DNA of 64,000 bases from JAFGJQ01 sp964495075. Lineage in GTDB: Bacteria > Planctomycetota > Phycisphaerae > UBA1845. Every line of letters starts with the position of its first letter. The stretch's first letter is position 1. A program made the position numbers and the translations under genes. Positions 33,578 to 40,730 of the stretch are shown piece by piece. The notes below the pieces were generated by a model that was given only the letters and a program-made list of their open reading frames with translations, had not been told where the DNA came from and searched no databases. Location: contig CAZBUJ010000022.1 in assembly GCA_964495075.1 (NCBI GenBank), positions 3,742-67,741 of the forward strand, written 5' to 3'.

Positions 33578-35250
33578 CGCTTGCATGGTCTGCGAGGGGG
33601 GGCTAGACTAGGGTGACCATTGGCCTGTGGTGCAACTGGCAGCACGTCTGACTCTGGATCAGAAGGTTCCAGGTTCGAGTCCTGGCAGGCCAGTTTCCCC
33701 CCGGTGCCCTGGCGTGTACAACCATGCCCCGGAGCACCACTTACGGCGTTCGTCGCGGAACCGCGCACCGACGCCGGTTGCCCCCCGGAACCCCTCATAA
33801 CCCCACGATGCCCAGCCGTAGCGCAAGCAGAAGTACAAGCCGAGGCCATTCGTTTCGGTTTACCAGCCCGCTTTGGTGTCAAGTCCGTGTCACTACCCTC
33901 GGATTGCTCGGGCGCCGCCCGCACCGCCGGCGTGCGGTCCGGCACGGGCCGGCCGTCGGTGCCGGTTTTGGCCGCTCGATCCGGCTCGGGCGATTCGCCT
34001 TCACAGGCCGGGCCCAGCGGCAGCGCCGGCACCTCAGTGGCCGCAACCGCGGTGTCCCCTAGCCCCAGATCGTTGTAGGTGGTGGCGAGCAGCCCCGGCG
34101 TGGCCAAACGCATGTGAGCCTGGGCCACGGAGAACGCGACGCCGGACCGCAGCCATCGTGTCCCGGTCGTAACTCGGAAGCTGTGGAGGTCCGCCCGCCG
34201 ACCGTGCTCATCAATCTTGGGAATGGATGCCACGGCCAGGTCATGATCGAGCGTCCGCAAGAAACTGCGGTGTTCGGGGACGCGCAGCAACTCGCCCTCA
34301 GGATCCAGACGCATCAGGAGCGGCCCTCCCGCTTCGCTGGCGCGGCTCTGCGCGTCGCGCAGGACTTCGGATGCCCATTCGTTCAACGCGGCCGCCAACG
34401 TCGGCGACAACGCGACTACGGCCGTTTTGCCGGACTTGGCCGAGGCCGCGTCCAGACGGATGCATGGCGACTTGCTCGTCAGGTCGAAGTCGCGTACCCG
34501 GCGCGATCGCAGTTCGTCGCAGCGTAAGCCGGCATCCGCCAGCACGGCGTAGACGAGGGCTCGTTCTCGGCCCACTCGCAACAGCGCGTCGCGCCGCTCG
34601 GGACGCTCGGCGAGAGCCGCCAGCCCGCGCTCAAAGCACGCCGGCAGCGTCTCGAACGTGATCGACTCCTTGGGCCACCTCCGCCGATCGTCCAGATCCT
34701 TCGAGTCGTCATTGTCGGCTGGGGGCACCTTCTGACGACCGCACTCGGCAATACCACGCTTGCGGGCGGCCTCGAACAACCGCTCCAGCTCGTCATCCGT
34801 GTACCCTCGACGCGGTCGGGTGGGGTTTGCTTTCTCGTCCCGCAGCGGTGGCCCCTGCAGTGGGTTTGTTCGCAGCCGGTTGGTTTCGACCGCCCACCGC
34901 ACGAAGGCTACCAGGGTTTTGACGATGGCATTGGACGTCCTCGCCCCCAAGCCATCGGCGGCCTGGTCATCGACCCATTTCTGAAGGCGTGGCCGGTTCA
35001 CATCCCGCAGGCGGGCGAACCCGCAAGCCTCCACGATGCGGTAAAGGTAGGATTTCGTTTGAGTTACGTGCTTGGGATCCAGCTGGGGGCGACCGCCGCG
35101 GCCTGGCCGTGCGCGCATCACGGCAACGAACGCTTCAATATGCTGTTCGATCGGTTCCTCCGCGGCGGATGCGGCGTCCAGCTCGCCCTGACCCAGGACG
35201 CCTGCCGCGATCTTGTCGCTCTTGATCCCCCATTCGGCGGCCTTCTGCAT
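33514..35250 (-). CDS. Tyrosine recombinase (integrase), N-terminally truncated, frame running through tRNA-Gln
   Basis: This is an integrase/XerD-type site-specific recombinase of a mobile element. It has a core-binding region (about EEPIEQHIEAFVAVMRAR through TNRLRTNPLQGPP) and a catalytic domain. The Arg lies in ADAGLRCDELRSRRV, the H-x-x-R in LHSFRVTTGTRW, and the nucleophilic Tyr at 34075-34077 in LATTYNDLG. The first ~40 residues of this class appear missing: the frame upstream of about 35300 is antisense to a propeller gene. The ATG at 35250 is a guess. After the Tyr, a Pro/Ala/Gly-rich tail of about 190 residues continues antisense through the whole tRNA-Gln gene (CQDSNLEPSDPESDV lies opposite it) to a stop at 33514. 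Whether it is still active is doubtful. Confidence 0.75.
   Translation of the reverse strand: MQKAAEWGIKSDKIAAGVLGQGELDAASAAEEPIEQHIEAFVAVMRARPGRGGRPQLDPKHVTQTKSYLYRIVEACGFARLRDVNRPRLQKWVDDQAADGLGARTSNAIVKTLVAFVRWAVETNRLRTNPLQGPPLRDEKANPTRPRRGYTDDELERLFEAARKRGIAECGRQKVPPADNDDSKDLDDRRRWPKESITFETLPACFERGLAALAERPERRDALLRVGRERALVYAVLADAGLRCDELRSRRVRDFDLTSKSPCIRLDAASAKSGKTAVVALSPTLAAALNEWASEVLRDAQSRASEAGGPLLMRLDPEGELLRVPEHRSFLRTLDHDLAVASIPKIDEHGRRADLHSFRVTTGTRWLRSGVAFSVAQAHMRLATPGLLATTYNDLGLGDTAVAATEVPALPLGPACEGESPEPDRAAKTGTDGRPVPDRTPAVRAAPEQSEGSDTDLTPKRAGKPKRMASACTSACATAGHRGVMRGSGGQPASVRGSATNAVSGAPGHGCTRQGTGGKLACQDSNLEPSDPESDVLPVAPQANGHPSLAPPRRPCKRPPSRPSVRLDPASEATRRST
33581..33609 (+). promoter_or_regulatory. 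Promoter of tRNA-Gln
   Basis: TTGCAT (33581-33586) and TAGACT (33604-33609) are separated by 17 bases. The tRNA begins 12 bases after the -10, the usual distance for a stable RNA with a short 5' leader. Confidence 0.5.
33621..33693 (+). tRNA. tRNA-Gln (anticodon CTG)
   Basis: A full cloverleaf can be drawn. The acceptor TGGCCTG/CAGGCCA has 7 perfect pairs with discriminator G at 33693. A D-arm with GTGCAACTGGCAGCAC follows. The anticodon stem CTGA/TCAG has loop CTCTGGA, giving anticodon CTG (glutamine, codon CAG). The T-arm CCAGGTTCGAGTCCTGG contains the invariant GTTCGAGTC. CCA is not encoded. It serves as the anchor of the integration zone: the integrase gene on the opposite strand points into it. 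Confidence 0.95.
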
Positions 35251-35314
35251 CGCCGCCGTTTTGTCGGCGCATCCGGTCGATGGCAGCACAACGGTTCGTG
35301 CCTCACTCGACGGT

Positions 35315-36064
35315 ATGCATCCGATCGATCCGGAGGTCCCCCTGGCGACTGGAGAGATGAACTGGTACTTGTCCCCTTCCGACGACGGCCAGTTGCTGTA
35401 TTTTGTGTTGCTCCGCGTCCTCGGCGATGACAACTACGTCTGCCAACTCGACCTGAAATCCAAGACGGTCAAGATGCTCAGGAGCGTTTTTCCGGCGGGC
35501 ATTGACGTCGACCGTGGCACCGGCGTGGTCTACACACCGCGGTTCGCAGGCGGAGGTAAGCTGACGCGGATTGATGCCCAGGATTTCGAGGGCAAGGTGA
35601 ACTCGTCCTTTCAGGTGAGCCACCGCTATACGCGAGCCGACCTGTCACCGAACCGAAAGAAGCTCCTGCTCACGATGGGTGAGTTCGAGAACGAACCTCC
35701 AATGGCCGTGCTGGACCTGAGTACCGGCAAGGAGGATATCCTGCCTGGGCATGGTTCATACGCTGCGTGGGCGAGTGCATCGTCGATCTTCTTCGTACGG
35801 GGCTCGCGGGAACTTTGGCGATACACGCTTGGTGATCCCGCGCCGAGCCGGGTGATGGCCGTCGACGGCAAGAAGGCCCTCGACAAGGGAGGTTACGCTG
35901 CGCCTCCGGTCTGCTCGCGAGATGGAACATGGGTGGCGTGGCAGTGGGCAGCCAAGGACACGTACGGCGATCAGCGGATGGGGACCGTTCTAATCGATCT
36001 GCATGCCGGTGAGTACCGAAGACTGGACGACGACTGGTGGCACAACGTAGCGTGGGGCAATTGA
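35315..36064 (+). CDS. Beta-propeller (WD40/TolB-like) protein, N-terminal part missing
   Basis: About 250 residues of a propeller protein are recognisable by repeated blades: EMNWYLSPSDDGQLLYFVLL, YVCQLDLKSKTVKMLRS, YTRADLSPNRKKLLLTMG, AAWASASSIFFVRGSRELWRY and VCSRDGTWVAWQWA. The start is uncertain. The frame is open back to 35213, but from about 35300 backwards the sequence is antisense to the integrase, so the natural N-terminus, probably with a signal peptide, has been lost. It therefore looks like a fragment created by the same recombination that trimmed the integrase. Function unknown. A ribosome site is not obvious at the ATG at 35315. Confidence 0.55.
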   Translation: MHPIDPEVPLATGEMNWYLSPSDDGQLLYFVLLRVLGDDNYVCQLDLKSKTVKMLRSVFPAGIDVDRGTGVVYTPRFAGGGKLTRIDAQDFEGKVNSSFQVSHRYTRADLSPNRKKLLLTMGEFENEPPMAVLDLSTGKEDILPGHGSYAAWASASSIFFVRGSRELWRYTLGDPAPSRVMAVDGKKALDKGGYAAPPVCSRDGTWVAWQWAAKDTYGDQRMGTVLIDLHAGEYRRLDDDWWHNVAWGN

Positions 36065-36218
36065 GGTTCTGGTGTGCGTCAGAGTCACTGTTGGTTCATT
36101 CCGTGCTCTCCGACTGTCCTTCTTGCTGAGTTCGACCTCAGCTGGTGGCGGGAGTCCTACGTATGACGAAGCGAAAGCCATAGCACAAGCAAGATAGATC
36201 CCCAAGCAGGAGAATAAA

Positions 36219-36404
36219 ATGCGTAGCAAGTACTGGCCATTGGGGGTCCTCTGTACGATACCCCTTATCGCGGGTTGCGATCCCGGGAAACTGTTCGAGC
36301 AACACTACGTGCTGGAGATTACCGAGGTGGGCTCCAACGAACCTGTTGCTGGGGCTCTGATCGTCTTGAGCCGTGCGCGCCCGTTTGGGCCCAACTGCTC
36401 GTAG
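36219..36404 (+). pseudogene. Truncated lipoprotein gene
   Basis: A good ribosome site (AGGAG, seven bases before ATG) and a signal peptide with lipobox (LCTIPLIAGC) start a lipoprotein whose readable part is about 45 residues (EQHYVLEITEVGSNEPVAGA). That last phrase resembles the beginning of a carboxypeptidase-regulatory-like beta domain. From about 36370 the sequence is that of a transposase remnant on the other strand, so the gene was cut by the insertion. The residual frame ends at 36404. Confidence 0.6.
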
Positions 36405-37009
36405 AACGGCCGGATGTCTGCCCGACCGCGGCCACGCCCCACCCACAGCACCTGCTTGCGATAGGGCTCTACAACGACCGTGGCGTAGCGCTGCCCCTTC
36501 TGGATCGCGAACTCATCCATCGCGATCACTTCGATTCCCGTCAGATCCGCCGGGCCCAGCGTGCGCTGCAGATGCTCCTTGTGCAGCCGTTTGACCGTTA
36601 CCCAGTGCAGATCGTAGAACTCAGCGACCTGCTTGAACGGTAGCACCGCCGCCAGCCGCACGACGCTGTCCGCGAAGCGTCGCGTGAACCGGGCCCAAGG
36701 GTCGAGCCAGTCCAATTGCTCCACCCGTGGTCCGCAGTCGGGGCAGTTCACGCGCACCCGGTGCACGAGCAGCCACGTCTCGGCGTCGAGGACCGGCAAG
36801 TCGCGCACCCACCGCTCGGTCGTCTCGTGGATTGTCGCCACGACTTGGCCGCAGCCGCCGCATCGGCGGGGATGCTGGGGATCCGGATGAAGCTCGATCC
36901 AGATCTCCGACCTCTCGCCACATTGTTGCTCCATGGAGGCCCGACCCACCGTGCCAAGCCGGTAACCTTCCCAGCCCCCGAGCAGCTCGCTAAGCTCATG
37001 CGTGTCCAA
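36360..37009 (-). pseudogene. ISL3-family transposase, 3' part missing
   Basis: The N-terminal ~210 residues of an ISL3-type transposase are present. There is a zinc-binding region (HPRRCGGCGQ and VNCPDCGPRVEQ), then a helix-turn-helix stretch (DSVVRLAAVLPFKQVAEFYD, HWVTVKRLHKEHL), and the start of the DDE domain (VIAMDEFAIQKGQRYATVVV, first catalytic Asp). The rest, including the other two catalytic residues, is absent because the frame runs into the lipoprotein gene at about 36370. No inverted repeats were found. It is a dead remnant. Confidence 0.75.
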
Positions 37010-37155
37010 CGGCAGCCTCCTGCATCTTGAAGTCTTGGAACAACAACAAGATACGCAGAGCTGCCGTTGGGCATCATCTGCTCCCCGCTAATGTGTGAAG
37101 AACCAATAAATGGCGGTATCATCCGGAAGACGACACGCATAACCCTCACTGGGAT

Positions 37156-37389
37156 GTGCGACCACGAAAAGGGTCCAAGAAACGGGTTCCAGTGAAGCCA
37201 GGGGAGCCGGCGATCAAAGTGCCCATGGCTCCTTGGTGGGCGTGCTGGGGCCAGCATCTGCCCAGCGACCGGACAATCCGGAAAGTCCAAACCGGTCTTG
37301 AGTATGTGGGCGCGGGAGCAGCATGTGGAGCCCTGATTCTGGGTACCGGGGGAGCGGCAGCCCCCCTCGTGGTGGCGCCAGCGTTATAG
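37156..37389 (+). CDS. Short protein with glycine/alanine-rich membrane-like C-terminus (possible RHS fragment)
   Basis: A 77-residue frame starts at GTG 37156 (basic, RPRKGSKKRVPVKPGEP) and ends in a hydrophobic Gly/Ala-rich stretch (VGAGAACGALILGTGGAAAP). Such stretches often precede toxin domains in RHS or polymorphic-toxin proteins, and the next gene has the position of an immunity gene. It may be the tail of a larger gene whose front was removed by the ISL3 element. No good ribosome site is seen. Confidence 0.4.
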   Translation: MRPRKGSKKRVPVKPGEPAIKVPMAPWWACWGQHLPSDRTIRKVQTGLEYVGAGAACGALILGTGGAAAPLVVAPAL

Positions 37390-37437
37390 CGCACCGGCTG
37401 GCTGTCGAAGTGTGTCTGTGTCACAGGAGGCACTGCC

Positions 37438-38070
37438 ATGCAGTTCTATACGAGCACGGTCAGCTACGCTCAAACGACATTCCCGAAGAACAAGGCGTGG
37501 GATCCAGATGTGTTGCCCGCGTCCCTGCAAACGGACGTCTGTTTCGCCAGCATTGCAGTGGTACCTGAAGGGAAGCATGATGTCACCGCATGCGCCGGGT
37601 TCGAAGCGCAATGGCGACGCGTCGTTCCAGGAGTTCTGTCATCGCTCGAAGCACCAGAACTCGCATGTTTTGTGTGGGCGGTTGGACCGCTCTTAGATGA
37701 TGGACTGATAAGAGTATTTCCGCATATCGTAAGCATAGGCAATGACATAGCTCGTTATTCAATCGAGGGTGTGGATTTCTTGGAGGAGAGTGGGTATCGA
37801 TACGGGCGAGTGGTATTTGAGTATCGCCGTGATGCGTATGAGGAGTTGATGGCTGACGACGGTATTGACCTGGAATACACGAAGCTGTACGTGATGTTTT
37901 TTCCGGAAGCATGCGTTGCTGAGGCTATTTCAAAGTCGTTTGATGAGATTGGCATTCGATGGATCGTCGAACACAATTGCCTCGCCCTCGCTCCGTTTAG
38001 ACACTTCGAAGGCTATTATCTAGTGGGGCGCACGCGCACGGTGGACGCAGCCCTGAGACGTGTTGAGTAG
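37438..38070 (+). CDS. Hypothetical protein, possible orphan immunity protein
   Basis: This is a 210-residue soluble protein without signal peptide. The start is convincing: ATG with AGGAGG eight bases upstream. It is rich in acidic and aromatic residues (EESGYRYGRVVFEYRRDAYE, YTKLYVMFFPEACVAEAI, LAPFRHFEGYYLVGRT) and less GC-rich at third positions than the host genes, which suggests transfer. No family was recognised. Its size, acidity, isolation in a mobile zone and place after a possible RHS tip are the only reasons to think of an immunity function. The IS3 element begins 9 bases after its stop. Confidence 0.65.
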   Translation: MQFYTSTVSYAQTTFPKNKAWDPDVLPASLQTDVCFASIAVVPEGKHDVTACAGFEAQWRRVVPGVLSSLEAPELACFVWAVGPLLDDGLIRVFPHIVSIGNDIARYSIEGVDFLEESGYRYGRVVFEYRRDAYEELMADDGIDLEYTKLYVMFFPEACVAEAISKSFDEIGIRWIVEHNCLALAPFRHFEGYYLVGRTRTVDAALRRVE

Positions 38071-38086
38071 GATTGATTTGTTTCAA

Positions 38087-39182
38087 TCAAAGTGAGACAG
38101 TTTGCCGCTTCGGATAAGTGACGGTTTCCGCCTCCGCCCAGGGCAGGAGACGCTGCCGCAGCCTGATGTTCTCCTGCTTGCGCAGCTCCCTGGCCGTTCT
38201 CAACGTCCGGCGACGCTCGGCCAGCAACGCCTCCGGATTCCCTCGATAGTAATCCACCGGCCGCAGGAACGACAACGCCGAAGGTAGTGTCCGTCAAGTT
38301 GCGCACATTTGAATGCAGCCATCCTGTGTAAGCGTCCGACGAACGCAGCCGCACGTGGTTGTAGTCGTCAATGATCTCCGCGATGACCGCCCGGGCCTGC
38401 ACGAGATCCTCCAGCTCATGCCCGTCGAGCCGCTCGCCGATCGTCCGCTGGCATCGCTCGATTTCGGCATTGTCGGTCGGCGTGTGCGGACGGATCTTCT
38501 TGTGCGTCACCCCGGCCGCCCGCAACGTCTCGGCGAACTCCCGGGAGACGAACCCCGACCCGTGATCGCTCTGAATGTCCGGCCGCACGTCGCCATCGAG
38601 CGTTTCCAACGCCGCGGCCGCCTCCGTGGCCACGCTCAGGCCACCCATCCAGGCCAACAGCTCATGATGCACGATGTACTGCGAGTAGACGTCCAGGAAG
38701 CTCAGCAGGTAATAGTTCCGTGGGCCCACCCGCACGTACTTGATGTCCGTCTGCCACTTCTGGTCAGGCCGCGTCGGCGATGCCTCCCGACCGGTGCTCC
38801 CGGCCTTGGTCTTCGGCGTCCACCGGCAGACCAGGTCGGCCTCCCGCAGCACGCGATAGACGCTTGACGGCGACACGCCACACACCCCCTCGTCCAGCAT
38901 CCGCCAGGCCAGTTCGCGATGACGCACCGCCGGATGCTTCAGGGCGTAGGCCCGGATGGCTCGGCGTTCGGCCTCCAGCAGTTCATACAGCGAACCGGTC
39001 GGGGCGCGGGCCGTGGGCCGGTCCCACGCGGTCTGCTGCCGCCAGCGGTAGTAGCTGCTGGGCGAGATCTCCAGGATGCGCAGCGTTCGCCGGATCGACC
39101 AGCGGCTTCGTTGTTCCGTTTGCTCCACCAAGGCCATCACCTCACACTGCAGCTCGGGCGGGAGCTGCGGGTGGTCGCTCAA
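38087..39182 (-). pseudogene. IS3 transposase OrfB, disrupted by 58-bp insertion
   Basis: OrfB is the rve-type integrase domain of an IS3 element. All three catalytic acids are visible: WQTDIKYV, QSDHGSGFV and DNAEIERCQ. A HTH_21-like segment (HRELAWRMLDEGVCGVSPSS) precedes them. After VRLRS the frame enters an intrusive stretch, about 38285-38342, and is shifted. The expected ending continues in another frame as ALSFLRPVDYYRGNPEALLA up to a stop at 38087. Removing 58 bases, flanked by a TCGG duplication, restores the frame exactly. Without that repair the frame reads on to 38016 with an unrelated tail. Start is TTG 39182. Confidence 0.8.
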
Positions 39183-39480
39183 TCCGAGAGCGTTTTTTTA
39201 GATCGAGGATCTCCGCGGTGATCTCGGCGATCACGCCTTTCATCCGTTGGTTCTCCGCTTCGAGCTTCTCGACCTTCGGGTCGGCCTGGCCGTTGCGCTG
39301 GCGGGCGAAGATGGCCTCGGCCGACCCCATGAGTTGTTTGCGCCACTGGTAGACCTGGTTCGGGCTGATCCCTTCGCGGCGGCAGATCGCGGCCACCTTG
39401 CCGTCCGACTGGAGGGTCTCCAGGACGATGCGGAGCTTCTGGTCGGCGGTCCATTTGCGACGACGTTTCGGGTTGCTCAT
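39142..39480 (-). CDS. IS3 transposase OrfA
   Basis: OrfA is the 112-residue DNA-binding helper: helix-turn-helix segment KWTADQKLRIVLETL and REGISPNQVYQWRKQLMG, then a leucine-zipper-like coil KLEAENQRMKGVIAEITAEI. The start at 39480 has GGAGG nearby. It overlaps orfB by 41 bases. A run of seven A (minus strand, 39193-39199) sits in the overlap; loss of one A, as by transcriptional slippage, would fuse OrfA to the OrfB frame, whereas a simple -1 shift would hit a stop. Confidence 0.85.
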   Translation of the reverse strand: MSNPKRRRKWTADQKLRIVLETLQSDGKVAAICRREGISPNQVYQWRKQLMGSAEAIFARQRNGQADPKVEKLEAENQRMKGVIAEITAEILDLKKRSRIERPPAAPARAAV

Positions 39481-39650
39481 AACGGTTCCTCCTCGCGACC
39501 TCGCGCCTCCCCCGCGCTGGGATGGGGAAGGAAGGGGGAGCCTGAGGGGGGAACCTTGGGGCCATGGTTCCCCCCTCGGGGCCCGCCCGCGAACCGTCAC
39601 TATACCAGAACGCCCGATTGTCTCACTTGCTTTGAAACACTACCCCGTGA

Positions 39651-39757
39651 ACGCCCTGGATGCAAAGCAGCAGCGCGGTAGGATGCCTGCAGACGTCGGG
39701 GGCCGGTCATGAGACGACGCTCACGAACACGACGGATTCTGAAGTGGGTGGGGCTAC
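39651..39757 (+). repeat. Leader/start region shared with 63019-63125
   Basis: About 107 bases, from ACGCCCTGGAT through the first 16 codons of the small membrane protein gene, match 63019-63125 at most positions (for example CAGCGCGGTAGGATG and GCCGGTCATGAGA in both). It marks an old duplication of a zinc-ribbon membrane-protein gene with its 5' region. Confidence 0.8.
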
Positions 39758-40044
39758 TCGGCACAGTGCTGGTCGCCTGCGCCTTTTTCGCCTCCGGGTT
39801 GTACGACGCACAACTATACTTTCCGGAAACGGCGCGGGGCCAGTACTCACTCGCCATCCGGTGCGGTGAACTTGCCCTTTGGCTAGAGCGGAACGATACC
39901 AGTTTTGACCCGTGGTCGTGGACGTGTTTCCGGCGTGATGAGTATACGCTCTGGTGGCTGCCTCCTGCATGTCGATACTCAGTCCAGTGCTATTCCGTGA
40001 CGTGCGTCTCTTTGTACGTACCCTTTATACAGCCTCTGTGCTAG
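39709..40044 (+). pseudogene. Truncated paralogue of the zinc-ribbon membrane proteins
   Basis: The start MRRRSRTRRILKWVGLLGTV and the first membrane helix match the genes at 63077 and 63469. The central region of about 70 residues is divergent, as in those genes. The C-terminal half, a second helix plus the GHCxxCGYNLTG...CPECG ribbon, is missing: the frame ends after VPFIQPLC. It is probably a decayed copy, next to the IS3 element's right end. Confidence 0.6.
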
Positions 40045-40293
40045 ACAAGCACCCTACACTGGTGAGCGTGAGCGAAATCCCGCAAATCAACACCCGTGTG
40101 CCATATCCTCGCATAGCTGCCACCGCTTCCTCCTCGGTTTCTCACGACTCTGAGCGACGGGTCGATTCTATTGTCACTACAAACTCATGACCATTAGTCC
40201 TCCATGACTCGCGCACGCGTCGGCGCAGCTGCTCCCTGTTCATACAGAGCACGCCGATCGCCTTCGCACCAACGAGCAATCAGCGTTACGCGT
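40045..40293. other. Short non-coding stretch between decayed paralogue and small exported protein gene
   Basis: No gene is called. A minus-strand frame (40194-40403) with RTLAERVTLIARWCEGDRRA overlaps the end of the next gene and could be a frame-shifted continuation of it, but the evidence is thin. Confidence 0.35.
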
Positions 40294-40602
40294 TCAGCGA
40301 GTGTCCTGCGTTCCTTTCTCGCGCGATGCGGATTCTTGATAGGGCACCTTGAACCAGCTTCCTCCGCCTCCAGGACCGAGGTAGATGCCATCAACGCTGC
40401 CATCAGACCATAACCGAAACAACGTCGCGCTGCTTCCCGACTCGTGGTCGAACACCTGGCGGCTCACCGCTCGCCGTTCCGTGGACTCCTGCGTTGCGGG
40501 GACCGGTTGCGTTCCAGACGTCCCGGCCACAACGACATTGACGGAGAGCACGATGAGGATTGCCGCGAGCAAGGCGGCGAGAACCATTTGTCCACGGGTC
40601 AT
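40294..40602 (-). CDS. Small membrane-anchored or exported protein
   Basis: This 102-residue protein begins with a clear hydrophobic export or anchor segment (MVLAALLAAILIVLSVNVVV), followed by a short polar domain with FRLWSDGSVDGIYLGPGGGG, a WSDG-type motif seen in small Planctomycetota proteins. The ribosome site AGGAG is six bases before the ATG. It probably sits outside the inner membrane. Function unknown. It is downstream of the beta-helix gene's 3' end, facing the same way. Confidence 0.68.
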   Translation of the reverse strand: MTRGQMVLAALLAAILIVLSVNVVVAGTSGTQPVPATQESTERRAVSRQVFDHESGSSATLFRLWSDGSVDGIYLGPGGGGSWFKVPYQESASREKGTQDTR

Positions 40603-40730
40603 GACACTGCTCCTTTGACATACTCCATAGAGACCGCCCTAAAGAACCGATGGATTGTCGCAGGGCGAGTCTCGCGCGGCATCCCGAACAGCTGACACGG
40701 GATGCTCGGCCCTGGCATCGTGACGCTCCG

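Larger units (their letters stand above)
38079..39639 (-). mobile_element. IS3-family insertion sequence (about 1.56 kb)
   Basis: The element carries overlapping orfA and orfB of IS3 type, on the minus strand. Terminal inverted repeats are imperfect: TGTTTCAATCAAAGTGAGAC at the left end and, read inward, TGTTTCAAAGCAAGTGAGAC at the right end. No target duplication could be seen in the flanks (GATT before, CTAC after), which suggests later rearrangement. The transposase is disrupted (see orfB). Confidence 0.8.

Noticed and set aside
35990..36229. Minus-strand 79-codon frame with a signal-like start
   Set aside because: It overlaps the propeller gene end and the lipoprotein start on the other strand and has no ribosome site.
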